Positions 10,201 through 17,084 of a stretch of 46,362 nt of DNA are shown here, in pieces. The position numbers were made by a program, and so were the translations under genes. Source of the stretch: Polyangiaceae bacterium (GTDB taxonomy: Bacteria > Myxococcota_A > Polyangia > Polyangiales > Polyangiaceae); the NCBI GenBank assembly GCA_029266615.1, contig JAQSWN010000042.1, forward strand, positions 1 to 46,362. Direction: 5' to 3'. Numbering within the stretch: position 1 is the first letter of the stretch; every line of letters starts with the position of its first letter. Below the pieces are notes generated by a model. That model was given only the letters and a program-made list of their open reading frames with translations, had not been told where the DNA came from and ran no database searches.

Positions 10201-10839
10201 CGCGCCGGGACGAAGCGCTTCCCAGCGCGGGTCGAGCACCTTGGACAGGCCGTCCACATCCGCAATCCTCACGCGGGCGCTCGTCGCCAGCACGCCGTCG
10301 AGCAAGGCAACACCGGCTGCATTCGTCGGCCGCGTCTGCGCGCCGTCGGCCGTGAATTCCGCTTCGATGCCCGAAATTGCCTTGCCGATCTCGTCCACGA
10401 TGCGAACTTCGAAGGCGTGGGTCTTGGAGTCGCGCGGAGCCGGCGGCAACGGCGGGAGCTCGGGAACGGTGAGGCCACGGCGCTCTGTGAGCGAGTCGAA
10501 GCGCAAACTCTCGACGACGAGGCGCCCCCCAAGTAGCTCCTGCTCGAGCCGCCACGAGATACGGTGGAAGGCCGCCCCGGGCGCCTCATCTACATTCCCG
10601 CTTGCGGAGAACGCGCGCTCGTCGCCGTCCAAGAGCCGCAAGAGCTTGCGAGCAGCTGCACCAGCGGCTGGGTCGCCCATATCCGCGCCGAGGCGGAGTT
10701 GGGTCACGGCCCAGCGAGCCAGCTCGAGCTGCGCGCGTCCGATTGGGGAACCGTCGCGGCGCACCCGCACGACGAATTGCTCGAACGGCGTCCTCACGAC
10801 CACCTCGTCCACCGCCAGAGTCACGGCAGGACCGTACAA
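7273..10839 (-). CDS. Triple OmpA-like protein with nested peptidoglycan-binding-like inserts
   Basis: 1188 residues from TTG 10839 (GTG at 10824 is possible; neither has a good ribosome site). No clear signal peptide. Residues 1-340 hold carboxypeptidase-regulatory-like beta-sandwiches. Three OmpA-like domains follow, at about 350-540, 590-818 and 862-1064. Each begins with the strand and helix around GHADTKAG, GHADTTAD or GHTDHSQK and closes with DRRAE, NRRVE or NRRVD. Each is split in the middle by a PG_binding_1-like helical segment: FFQRTRGLVVDGDAGKQT, AFQTAYN...VDGDFGPLTW, and a weaker one, GRFQLFSETLEVDYDCNAET. A final beta domain covers about 1100-1185. The Asp and Arg expected to hold diaminopimelate are present, so cell-wall binding is likely. 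First gene of the operon with the 993-residue protein. Confidence 0.75.
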   Translation of the reverse strand: MYGPAVTLAVDEVVVRTPFEQFVVRVRRDGSPIGRAQLELARWAVTQLRLGADMGDPAAGAAARKLLRLLDGDERAFSASGNVDEAPGAAFHRISWRLEQELLGGRLVVESLRFDSLTERRGLTVPELPPLPPAPRDSKTHAFEVRIVDEIGKAISGIEAEFTADGAQTRPTNAAGVALLDGVLATSARVRIADVDGLSKVLDPRWEALRPGAPPKESNIQTVVFRGGELGPFPLKAELPNTIVIKPPLGRLFLELWDKSGRVRHAKRTYQITGAQTFEGETDEDGRLLHSDVFPGDYSLSLALEHFAEDDPDRQIDLVDAPLVVLDSDAGTPQVRQIGAVPRSVLARLHASFNTNKTFLLPTALPSLRTLRRLYLENAPCKLLVVGHADTKAGATYNDRLSLERAKSVVAYLKDDVDAWFKCYSDQDAKKCWGKVEDHLMLIALPDFRTKPPGEDEVEFFQRTRGLVVDGDAGKQTRQALIEEYMSLDGTSLKDFVGEIEAVAHGCGEHFPLDDRGEELDAKPADEKRDRVDRRAEFFFFDADFGITPKPPGENSKPGSVEYLKWRERVVETRDLTVEAATAKLQLVELEDVLFDTNSAVPLPAPCTPSGNGAKADGPSALHDVAAALRFAFCYPGKRLLVAGHADTTADAAINDPLSEKRALTVLALLMGERDLFRVTCDAQNVRGDRIRILEWADSCLDFPCAPKRFGGDMDQAIRAFQTAYNASDRGENTDAPTLNVDGDFGPLTWGAVFDLYEARIAEILQGDRELLAEYRAGLQFVDDDKRSMGFGERFPVDELGRDGIRSAANRRVEILFFDPKDTPDLNAGVDVSDIYLPGSFVHEPQPVDPDKIEILPIKAVRLATRFSNGRTFPKPTALPALAQMAKLASLGHARLVIVGHTDHSQKDAEDEALALGRAEAVSALLRHDRDFFLERFEAADPMTTWRWEEVQWMLSALRAGGERCYVGVVDDFPGDLTRRALGRFQLFSETLEVDYDCNAETLSQMIDAYFGLLGAPPVPAERIDVVAGGSWNPRRRFQPDAALEDDADAISNENRRVDVFAFDQPVFPTPDTIVPATRKESPTYVRWCRSVRTELSNEPVSFPIRLFDAGLIPIGPTSIRLARLNEDGTFGAAVTVAVNELGSAEFTGPTGSYSLSFSAEGRSYEFSVSVQPDDIGGFAAIVTHDFA

Positions 10840-10946
10840 CGACGGCGCCGTCAGTTGAAGGTCAACCTGCAGAGGCCGGCAACGATCCGCGCTGATTCGC
10901 CGAGGCGCTCTGGAAGAATTGGCGGTTCGGTGCGTACAATGGGCGA
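10840..10946. promoter_or_regulatory. Divergent promoter region
   Basis: 107 bases separate the divergent starts at 10839 (minus) and 10947 (plus), so both operons of the OmpA block must be driven from here. For the plus operon a TACAAT at 10935-10940 resembles a -10 box, but it lies only six bases before the ATG and no convincing -35 is spaced correctly. The layout suggests co-expression of the two operons; the exact promoters are not resolved. Confidence 0.35.
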
Positions 10947-11936
10947 ATGCCGCGCGCGTTGCGCATCCTGCTCAGCCCCCTTCGCTCCGAAGCGGCAACG
11001 GATACACGCATGCTCTTCGATGGAGCTCTGCTCCAATTCGGCCAGCAGGGCAAAGGTGTCTCGAAGGCGCGAGTGGACAGCCCCGCGGACGCCCGGATAA
11101 CCCTCGAGATGACGTTCTTGGACGAGGCGCGAAGTCCGGTCGACACCGAAGCAAGGACCCTTGCGACCCTCGTAGGCCAGGTCACACTCAGCCGCACTGG
11201 GGCGGCCGTGTTTACTGGCACGGGCGACGAGCCTCCCCAGGGCTTTGTCGTCGATCCCACGGCGGGGTCGCAGGCGCCCGAGGGTGCCACGAGCCGACGC
11301 ACGTTACGCTTCGCGTTCGGCAAGGCTGACTTCGAGCGCGTTCCCCACCCCCCTCGAGCGCTAGAGGTGAAGCTGGATCCCGTGCGGTTCCGCTACTTGG
11401 AGGTTCGAGCCAAGCTCGAGATCGACGGCAGCATCGAGGCGGATTTCGATATCAACGACGTCTTGGACATAGCCATCACGCCCGCTAATCCGCCTCCGGT
11501 CGTCGAGGGCGTGACGGTCGGCATTCACCCGCCTCTCTTCGATTCCATCCCACCGCATGCGCAGCTATTGATCACCCCCTCCGCCGGCAAGCCCATCAGC
11601 TTCGACCTCGAGAGCGGGCGCGATCACGGTGACGGGCTGCTGTCCTTTACGGTCCCCGATCCGCAGCCAGGCGTGAGATACAAGGGCGAAATCCGCATGC
11701 AGACGTCGGGGCCGGGAACGCTACTTTTCAAAGATCTCGAGCTGCACCAGCTCGTGCTCGAGAGCGAAGGAGCCTCCCCCGCGCCGCTCTCTAGCTTTGG
11801 CTCGGACGGCATCGCCTTCGACTCGGTAGCGGAGGATCCGCCCGCCGGAGAAGCGGTTCAAGGCGGACCGGAGGAGACCACGGCTGACCAGTTGGCCGCC
11901 TTGGACGCTCAAGCCGGAACCGCGGTGCTGGTCTGA
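10947..11936 (+). CDS. Hypothetical protein, first gene of three-gene operon
   Basis: 329 residues from ATG 10947. I do not recognise the family. No signal peptide or membrane helix is visible. The sequence is mostly beta-rich: RTLRFAFGKADFERV and IDGSIEADFDINDVLDIAI look like strands of sandwich domains, and the stretch IPPHAQLLITPSAGKPISF is Pro-rich and extended. The last ~50 residues are acidic and low in complexity, likely disordered. The stop is three bases before the next start, so the two genes are almost certainly co-transcribed. The divergent operon with the OmpA proteins suggests a joint function in or at the envelope. No function is assigned. Confidence 0.6.
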   Translation: MPRALRILLSPLRSEAATDTRMLFDGALLQFGQQGKGVSKARVDSPADARITLEMTFLDEARSPVDTEARTLATLVGQVTLSRTGAAVFTGTGDEPPQGFVVDPTAGSQAPEGATSRRTLRFAFGKADFERVPHPPRALEVKLDPVRFRYLEVRAKLEIDGSIEADFDINDVLDIAITPANPPPVVEGVTVGIHPPLFDSIPPHAQLLITPSAGKPISFDLESGRDHGDGLLSFTVPDPQPGVRYKGEIRMQTSGPGTLLFKDLELHQLVLESEGASPAPLSSFGSDGIAFDSVAEDPPAGEAVQGGPEETTADQLAALDAQAGTAVLV

Positions 11937-11939
11937 AAT

Positions 11940-13304
11940 ATGGCACAAAAAACAGCCCTGCAAGTTGATCTCACCGATCCGAGTGGGGGCACGTTCGCGC
12001 CGGATAAGGTGTCGTTGGAGACGGGCGCCGGAGTCGTCGCGCTGACGGCGGCGCCCTTCGTTTTCGAGCTCAGCGCGGCCGGTAGCGCGTCGCTCGTTGT
12101 CGAGAAGAAAGGCCATCACACCTTCCGATTCGAGCTTCAAGTAACGGACAGCGGTAACGACTTCACGGTCAGCATCGACAAGAAGCGGATGCTCGATGCG
12201 CCGCGAATGGTCACCCTGCTCAAGCTCGGTGCGGTCGGCAAAGGGCCGGGGCCCGGCCGCAACCAAGCGACCATCGTCGTGGGTGAGCCGCGCGAAGTCT
12301 TGCTGGTAACTGGGTTCGATTATCCCTCGGATCACGGCGCCGGGGGAATGCAGTTTCACCTCCTCGCGACGAAGCGCATGCACGAGCTTCGCAAGGCCAA
12401 GAAGCTCGACGACTCCACCGTCGTGACGTGGTTCGACGCCAAGAGCGGGCTCCGCACGCGTTGGGTTACGGGCCGCGCCACCGAGGCGACCACCGGGCCT
12501 CCCAAGATGTGGCGTTCAGGATGGAGCCGATTGAGCAGCGATGGGACTCCGCCCTCGACCTTGAGGCCGAGCGACGCTGACTACCCGGGCGTAGGGGTCA
12601 ACGGCATGCCGGAGATCTACCAACACGTCATCACCATCGGCGACGAGCGTCCGGGCTCGCTCGAAGAGCTCAGCATCATGAGCCACTCTTGGTTTGGCGG
12701 CCCGATCCTCTTCGATACGGCCGAACGGATCGAGTTCGCGCAGGGGGCGCGCCGCGCGGAGCGGGACCCGAACGATCGCGACGCCCGTTTTTGGAAAGAC
12801 TTTTCCTCCGTGAACATGCCCAAGTCCTCCAGCTTCGTCGCCGCGTTCTCCGCCGCTCCGTTCATTCGGATTTGGGGCTGTTTGGCGACGAGCGTTTCGT
12901 TGGATGTCATCACGCGCGCGGCGCGGGCCAAGAGCGACACGCAAAAGCTAGGCATCCCGCCCGAGAACCGCACACTCTGGTTCGACGGCACGACCGTGTT
13001 CGACGACAACCGACCTGGGATCATCCAGTTCATCAAGCGCTCGCTCTTGAAGTCGAACTACATGGCATTCCTCGCTACGGTGACGGGACATCCCGTAGGC
13101 GGAGGCGCCCCCGGCATGGGCGCTCTTTTCACGCCCCTGAACGCCATGGGCTTCCAAATGTTCGTGGCGCGCGACTCGGTAAGGAGCAAAGACAAGTCGG
13201 GCGCCACCGTCATCATCAATGGCTTCAAGCGCCAGATGGAGTTCCTAGAGAAGGACGTGGGCGTCGTTTTCAGCGCAGATGGCTATCTGCAGTACCAGCC
13301 ATGA
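11940..13304 (+). CDS. Hypothetical protein with possible His/Cys (clan CD-like) core
   Basis: 454 residues from ATG 11940. Residues 1-85 form a small beta-sandwich (LQVDLTDPSGGTFAP...FRFELQV) of the carboxypeptidase-regulatory type. The remainder is an alpha/beta domain. A hydrophobic strand ends in IMSHSWFGGP (His249), and a later strand ends in IRIWGCLATS (Cys314). Strand-Ser-His-x-x-x-Gly followed about 65 residues later by strand-Cys is the arrangement of caspase, CHAT and DUF4347-like domains, so a cysteine peptidase or related fold is possible. This is inference from two motifs only. The gene is the middle of a tight operon and overlaps the next, lipoprotein, gene by four bases. No signal peptide; if exported it would need a dedicated route. 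Confidence 0.65.
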   Translation: MAQKTALQVDLTDPSGGTFAPDKVSLETGAGVVALTAAPFVFELSAAGSASLVVEKKGHHTFRFELQVTDSGNDFTVSIDKKRMLDAPRMVTLLKLGAVGKGPGPGRNQATIVVGEPREVLLVTGFDYPSDHGAGGMQFHLLATKRMHELRKAKKLDDSTVVTWFDAKSGLRTRWVTGRATEATTGPPKMWRSGWSRLSSDGTPPSTLRPSDADYPGVGVNGMPEIYQHVITIGDERPGSLEELSIMSHSWFGGPILFDTAERIEFAQGARRAERDPNDRDARFWKDFSSVNMPKSSSFVAAFSAAPFIRIWGCLATSVSLDVITRAARAKSDTQKLGIPPENRTLWFDGTTVFDDNRPGIIQFIKRSLLKSNYMAFLATVTGHPVGGGAPGMGALFTPLNAMGFQMFVARDSVRSKDKSGATVIINGFKRQMEFLEKDVGVVFSADGYLQYQP

Positions 13305-13948
13305 AGCGCGCACTGGTGCTGGCATTGCTCGCGGCGCTCGTGGGCTGCACGCGCGTCGAGCCATCCGCCACCTCGCCTCCGACTCCCGGCCTTCCCCCAA
13401 GCACGTCTTCGCCGAGTACGCCTGCTGGGCTTGGGTCGACGTCGGCCGCGGCCCCGCCAGACGCCACGCTGCCAACGGCGGTGGCCAATCGCGGCGGTCT
13501 GCGAGGGCTGCTCGCAGCGTTGAACGACGTGGAGACGATCGAGCTACGGCGTTGGAATCCGCCGGCGCCGCCCGATCCACTCTCGGCTTCGGATCGCGCG
13601 CAGCTCCTGAAGCTCCTGCAGCGAAGCCGCTTGATCGAGGAGAGTACGGTGGCACACCCACCGTGGCCGGCCGCCTTCGTGTTTCACACCCGGAGCCATG
13701 GCTCGTACGCGGCCACGTTGGTGGGCCGTTCCAACCTCCGTTTGGACTCGGGGCGCAGCGACGGCCGCTTCGAACCGACCGCCGGTGTGCCGAGCGATGC
13801 ACGGCCTCCGGAGATGTGGGTGGAGGACGAGCTCGGCTGGCTGTGGCAATACCTCGAGTCGAGGCTCGGGGTGACCAAGCAAAAGGAGTACTCGGCTCCG
13901 AAGCAAGCGCCCGACTACCTCGAGCTCCCCTCCCCGCCCAAGCGCTGA
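13301..13948 (+). CDS. Small lipoprotein, translationally coupled
   Basis: 215 residues. The start ATG overlaps the stop of the upstream gene in an ATGA, which implies translational coupling and a matched dose of both products. The signal peptide MKRALVLALLAALVGC ends in a clear lipobox, so the product is predicted to be lipid-anchored facing the periplasm. A Pro/Ser/Thr/Ala linker of about 50 residues follows, then a domain of about 140 residues with Trp-rich ends (ELRRWNPPAPP, MWVEDELGWLWQYLES). I do not recognise the domain. Given the coupling to a possible hydrolase, an inhibitor or immunity role is conceivable but unproven. Confidence 0.7.
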   Translation: MKRALVLALLAALVGCTRVEPSATSPPTPGLPPSTSSPSTPAGLGSTSAAAPPDATLPTAVANRGGLRGLLAALNDVETIELRRWNPPAPPDPLSASDRAQLLKLLQRSRLIEESTVAHPPWPAAFVFHTRSHGSYAATLVGRSNLRLDSGRSDGRFEPTAGVPSDARPPEMWVEDELGWLWQYLESRLGVTKQKEYSAPKQAPDYLELPSPPKR

Positions 13949-13990
13949 GAGGCCACGTCGCTGATCCAGCGCTGCTCGGTCTCGCCGCTC

Positions 13991-15157
13991 TTACTCGGCG
14001 GCGTCGGTCAAGAACCGCGCTTTGAGCAAACACTCCGCGTGCTCCGCGGCCGCTTCCGAATCCACGACCACGCCGCTACCGACGCCGAGCACGCCCTGCC
14101 CGTCGCGGTCCACGCACAAGCTACGGATCGCCACGTTGAAGCACGCGTCGTTCTGCGGCGTGACGTAGCCAATGCTGCCGCAGAAGATGCCGCGCGGGCT
14201 CGGCTCCAGCTCACGGATGATTTGCATCGTGCGGAGCTTGGGCGCGCCCGTGACGGAGCCGCTCGGGAACAAAGCCTGCATCAACGTGCCGATGCCGAGC
14301 GAGGGCTCGACCTCGGCGGTGATGGTCGAGGTCATTTGCAACACGGACGCGAAGCGCTCGACCGCGAACAGCTCTGGCACGCGCACGGTGCCCGGCTTCG
14401 CGAGCCGCCCGATGTCGTTGCGCAGCAAATCCACAATCATCACATTCTCGGCGCGCGTCTTCGGGTCCCGACGCATCCCCTCTGCGATGCGCGCGTCTTC
14501 GGCGGCGTCGCGCCCCGGCTCCGCGGTGCCCTTCATCGGCTTCAGCTCGACGTCGCCCCCCGTTTTGCGGAAGAACAGCTCCGGCGAGAGCGAGACGATC
14601 GAGTACTCTCCGGTGTCTACGAGCGCGGAGTACGCGGTCGGCTGCGCGCGACGGAGCCGTTCGAACAGGGCGATGGCAGAGCCGCTCACTTGAAAGCGCG
14701 CCCGTAAAGACTGACAGACCTGGTAGCTGTCGCCGGCCCGCAAATGCTCCTGAATGCGCTCGAAATCCGCGGCATGGTCGCTCTGGTTGCGGTCGAAGCG
14801 CAAGCCGGAAATCGACGCGGAGGCTCCCCTCGCGAGCAGCTCGGACACGGCACGCCCCCGCAGCTCCTGCACGCGGTCGAACACGCCGAGCCAAAGCGCG
14901 TGCTCGCGCGGCAACGTCGCCGTGAGCGGCCCGAGCTTCGGATGCAAGCCGTAGCCGGCCTCGTAGCTCAAAAAGCCGGCGACATATCGCCCGTCTGCGA
15001 TGGCGCGCTCCGCGAGCTCCAAGGCCCCGCGAACCTCGCCCGGGGTCCGACTCGCGATGATGCGATGCGGCTCCGTAAACAGCAGCGCGCGCTCGCGGCT
15101 CGGCTCGGGGTCGCTCTCCACGAGCAAGACGAACGGCGCGTCAGCGGCTGGAACCAC
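13991..15157 (-). CDS. pabB: Aminodeoxychorismate synthase component I
   Basis: About 388 residues. Chorismate-binding enzyme that, with a PabA-type glutaminase, makes 4-amino-4-deoxychorismate for folate. Visible landmarks are FLSYEAGYGLHPKL in the N-terminal part, DSYQVCQSLRARF, YSALVDTGEYSIVSLSPELFF, ELKPMKGTAEPGRD, ENVMIVDLLRNDIGR, PSGSVTGAPKLRTM and GIFCGSIGYV. The PMKGT lysine supports PabB; anthranilate synthases have Ala there (PIAGT). It is a short-type PabB without extended N-terminus or PabC fusion. The frame is open further upstream, but those codons overlap the preceding gene out of frame and look non-coding. GTG 15157 gives a sensible N-terminus (VPAADAPFVLLVES) and a 17-base overlap with that gene. 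Cytoplasmic. Confidence 0.87.
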   Translation of the reverse strand: MVPAADAPFVLLVESDPEPSRERALLFTEPHRIIASRTPGEVRGALELAERAIADGRYVAGFLSYEAGYGLHPKLGPLTATLPREHALWLGVFDRVQELRGRAVSELLARGASASISGLRFDRNQSDHAADFERIQEHLRAGDSYQVCQSLRARFQVSGSAIALFERLRRAQPTAYSALVDTGEYSIVSLSPELFFRKTGGDVELKPMKGTAEPGRDAAEDARIAEGMRRDPKTRAENVMIVDLLRNDIGRLAKPGTVRVPELFAVERFASVLQMTSTITAEVEPSLGIGTLMQALFPSGSVTGAPKLRTMQIIRELEPSPRGIFCGSIGYVTPQNDACFNVAIRSLCVDRDGQGVLGVGSGVVVDSEAAAEHAECLLKARFLTDAAE

Positions 15158-16748
15158 AGCGACCCGTACCCGGCGTGCGTGCGACGACCTGGTAGTCGCC
15201 GACGTCGATGTCGAACGGCACCGTGACTCGTCCTTCGAGCACGCCGCTTTCGTCCGTAGGGAAAGCGCCGAGCCACGTCTCCACGCCCGCCCCGTCGCGC
15301 AGGCTGACATCCACGCGCGAGAACAGGCACGGCTCACCCGCAGCCTCCACCGTGCCCTTGAGCTGTACGACGCCGCCGCGCACGCTGCTCACCTGCAACA
15401 GCTTCAGCTCCACCGTGGCGTGCGGGCGATCGTCACCACCGGGCGGCAGCCGAGACGGCTCGGGCCCTAACTTGGCGCTCGGGGCCGGCGAGGGCGTTGC
15501 GCTGGCAGACGCGCCAGGCGCGGAGGAGCCTCTGGGGTCGGAGCCGGCAGGGGCAGCGGCGGCTCGTTGCTCGCCTTCGAGGGTTTGCGAGAGCATTCCT
15601 TGTCCCGACTCGGACCCTTCGGGCCAACTGAACGAGTCTGGCGGGGGGCGATACAGATGGTCGGCCGTACGCGGATCCAGATCCATGCGCCCGGCTGCGC
15701 CGCCCAAATCGATGCGGTGGAAACGGACGCCGTCGTACACCTCGACCCAAGCGTGCGCTTCGTTACGCACCATGCGGGTCGGAATGCCGAGGCCCAAGGC
15801 CGTGACCGTGAACGCGTACGCGCGGTGCCGGCACACGCCCTTCCGCGACAGCGAAAGCTCCTGGTACAGCTGCGCGCCGCGCGTGGCTTTCGGCGTCGCC
15901 TCCGAGGGCCCGAAGCTCCGGAAATAGCCGACCAGCGCTGCCGTGACGAGGCGGGGCGACTGCCTCTGTGAAATGCCTATCTCCCGCGCGACGTCCAGCG
16001 CCACGCTGCGCACGGCGGGCGGCAACGGCGGCAGCTTCTGCAAGAGCTCACCCCAGGTTGCGTCGGCGAGCTCCGTGCCGAACGCGGCTCGCGGCGCCGC
16101 CAGCTGCATGATGAGCCGAACCCGCCGGCGCGCGTCAGCCACCATGAACCAGTTGTCCGCGCGATCACGCTGGAGCGAAAACGGCAGCTCCGGATCCGTC
16201 CGCGCCACGAGCGCTCGCGCGCCGGGCGCAACGCTCGGGATCCGCACCGGCAAACCGGGCTGCACGTCCACGAACAAGTCCGCGTAAAACTGGTCGTCCG
16301 CGGGCCCTGGCTTGCCGCCGATCTCCAGCTTGTTCAGCGATTTGTCGAAGACGGTGAGCTCGAAGCTCTCGTCCACCGAGTCGTACGCGTACAGTCGCTT
16401 GAAGGGCGCTACGGCGGGGATGAACGGCTCGTCGTAAGCGACCGAATCCGGCCGCGTCGTATCGCGGTCCACGCGGAAGCTCGCGTCGATGCTGTCTGGA
16501 GTCGCGTTGCCGCCGTAGGCGTGCTCTCCCTTCGGCTTCCGATTAGCCGACTCCGGCGCCGGCACCACGCCGCTCGGCGTGTCCAAGGCGGCCGGCATCG
16601 CGCCGTCCTGGGTCGTGGCGGAGAACGCGACGTCTTCCGCCGGATTGGGCTCGATGTACTCGTGGAGCATCGGCGCCTGCGCCAGCGCCGTCACGGTCAC
16701 GCTACACAGCGCGAGCGACAACCAACGCAGCGGACGACGACGCAACAT
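15141..16748 (-). CDS. Exported transglutaminase-like protein
   Basis: 535 residues from ATG 16748, which gives a typical signal peptide (MLRRRPLRWLSLALCSVTV, then TALAQA); codons further upstream are Arg-rich and not protein-like. The transglutaminase-like core has its Cys in SRKGVCRHRAYAF (about residue 305), the His in NEAHAWVEVYDG (about 332) and the Asp in HRIDLGGA (about 346), so the catalytic triad is complete. A Ser/Pro/Ala linker at about 400-450 leads to a C-terminal beta-sandwich. The N-terminal 250 residues are unassigned. Such proteins act in the periplasm or at the surface as amidases, peptidases or cross-linkers; the substrate is unknown. The 3' end overlaps the pabB start, so the two may be co-transcribed without being functionally related. 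Confidence 0.82.
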   Translation of the reverse strand: MLRRRPLRWLSLALCSVTVTALAQAPMLHEYIEPNPAEDVAFSATTQDGAMPAALDTPSGVVPAPESANRKPKGEHAYGGNATPDSIDASFRVDRDTTRPDSVAYDEPFIPAVAPFKRLYAYDSVDESFELTVFDKSLNKLEIGGKPGPADDQFYADLFVDVQPGLPVRIPSVAPGARALVARTDPELPFSLQRDRADNWFMVADARRRVRLIMQLAAPRAAFGTELADATWGELLQKLPPLPPAVRSVALDVAREIGISQRQSPRLVTAALVGYFRSFGPSEATPKATRGAQLYQELSLSRKGVCRHRAYAFTVTALGLGIPTRMVRNEAHAWVEVYDGVRFHRIDLGGAAGRMDLDPRTADHLYRPPPDSFSWPEGSESGQGMLSQTLEGEQRAAAAPAGSDPRGSSAPGASASATPSPAPSAKLGPEPSRLPPGGDDRPHATVELKLLQVSSVRGGVVQLKGTVEAAGEPCLFSRVDVSLRDGAGVETWLGAFPTDESGVLEGRVTVPFDIDVGDYQVVARTPGTGRCGSSR

Positions 16749-16774
16749 GCAGGTGCGCGCAGCGTAGCACGACG

Positions 16775-17008
16775 CTACGGAGGCACCCGCCAGCTGCCGT
16801 CGACCCAGACATAACGGACCGCGTCCCAATGCCAGTAGCCGCAGGACCAGACCGCGCTCGGGGCCGGTGGCTTGCCTTGAGGTTCGCACGGCTCGTCGGT
16901 CGGCCGTTCCCTTGCCTCCGCGGACGAGATCCGCTGCTCGCGCTGAGTCGCACAACCGGCAACACCGCCCGTGGCGAATAGCAGCAGGAGGAACGAAGGC
17001 CGGAGCAT
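16775..17008 (-). CDS. Small YXWGXW-type lipoprotein
   Basis: 77 residues from ATG 17008 (MLRPSFLLLLFATGGVAGC); the lipobox VAGC marks it as a lipoprotein. After a charged, Pro-rich linker the C-terminus contains SCGYWHWDAVRYVWVDGSWRV. This is one copy of the aromatic pattern seen in YXWGXW-repeat proteins (usually PGYWxWxGxxYVWVPGxW). It probably folds as a small surface or periplasmic beta motif; molecular role unknown. It lies 26 bases upstream of, and in the same direction as, the transglutaminase gene, so it may lead that operon. Confidence 0.7.
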   Translation of the reverse strand: MLRPSFLLLLFATGGVAGCATQREQRISSAEARERPTDEPCEPQGKPPAPSAVWSCGYWHWDAVRYVWVDGSWRVPP

Positions 17009-17084
17009 GACGCCTCGACCAATATGCCAGCTTTCAGCGGCCGTGTCCTTCCGGCGCAAGAAGCCTTATCCTGCGCTTCCGCCG

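Noticed and set aside
10917..10932. Possible sigma-54 promoter (TTGGC...TGCG) before the 329-residue gene
   Set aside because: The GG and GC elements are nine, not ten, bases apart and the flanking consensus is poor.
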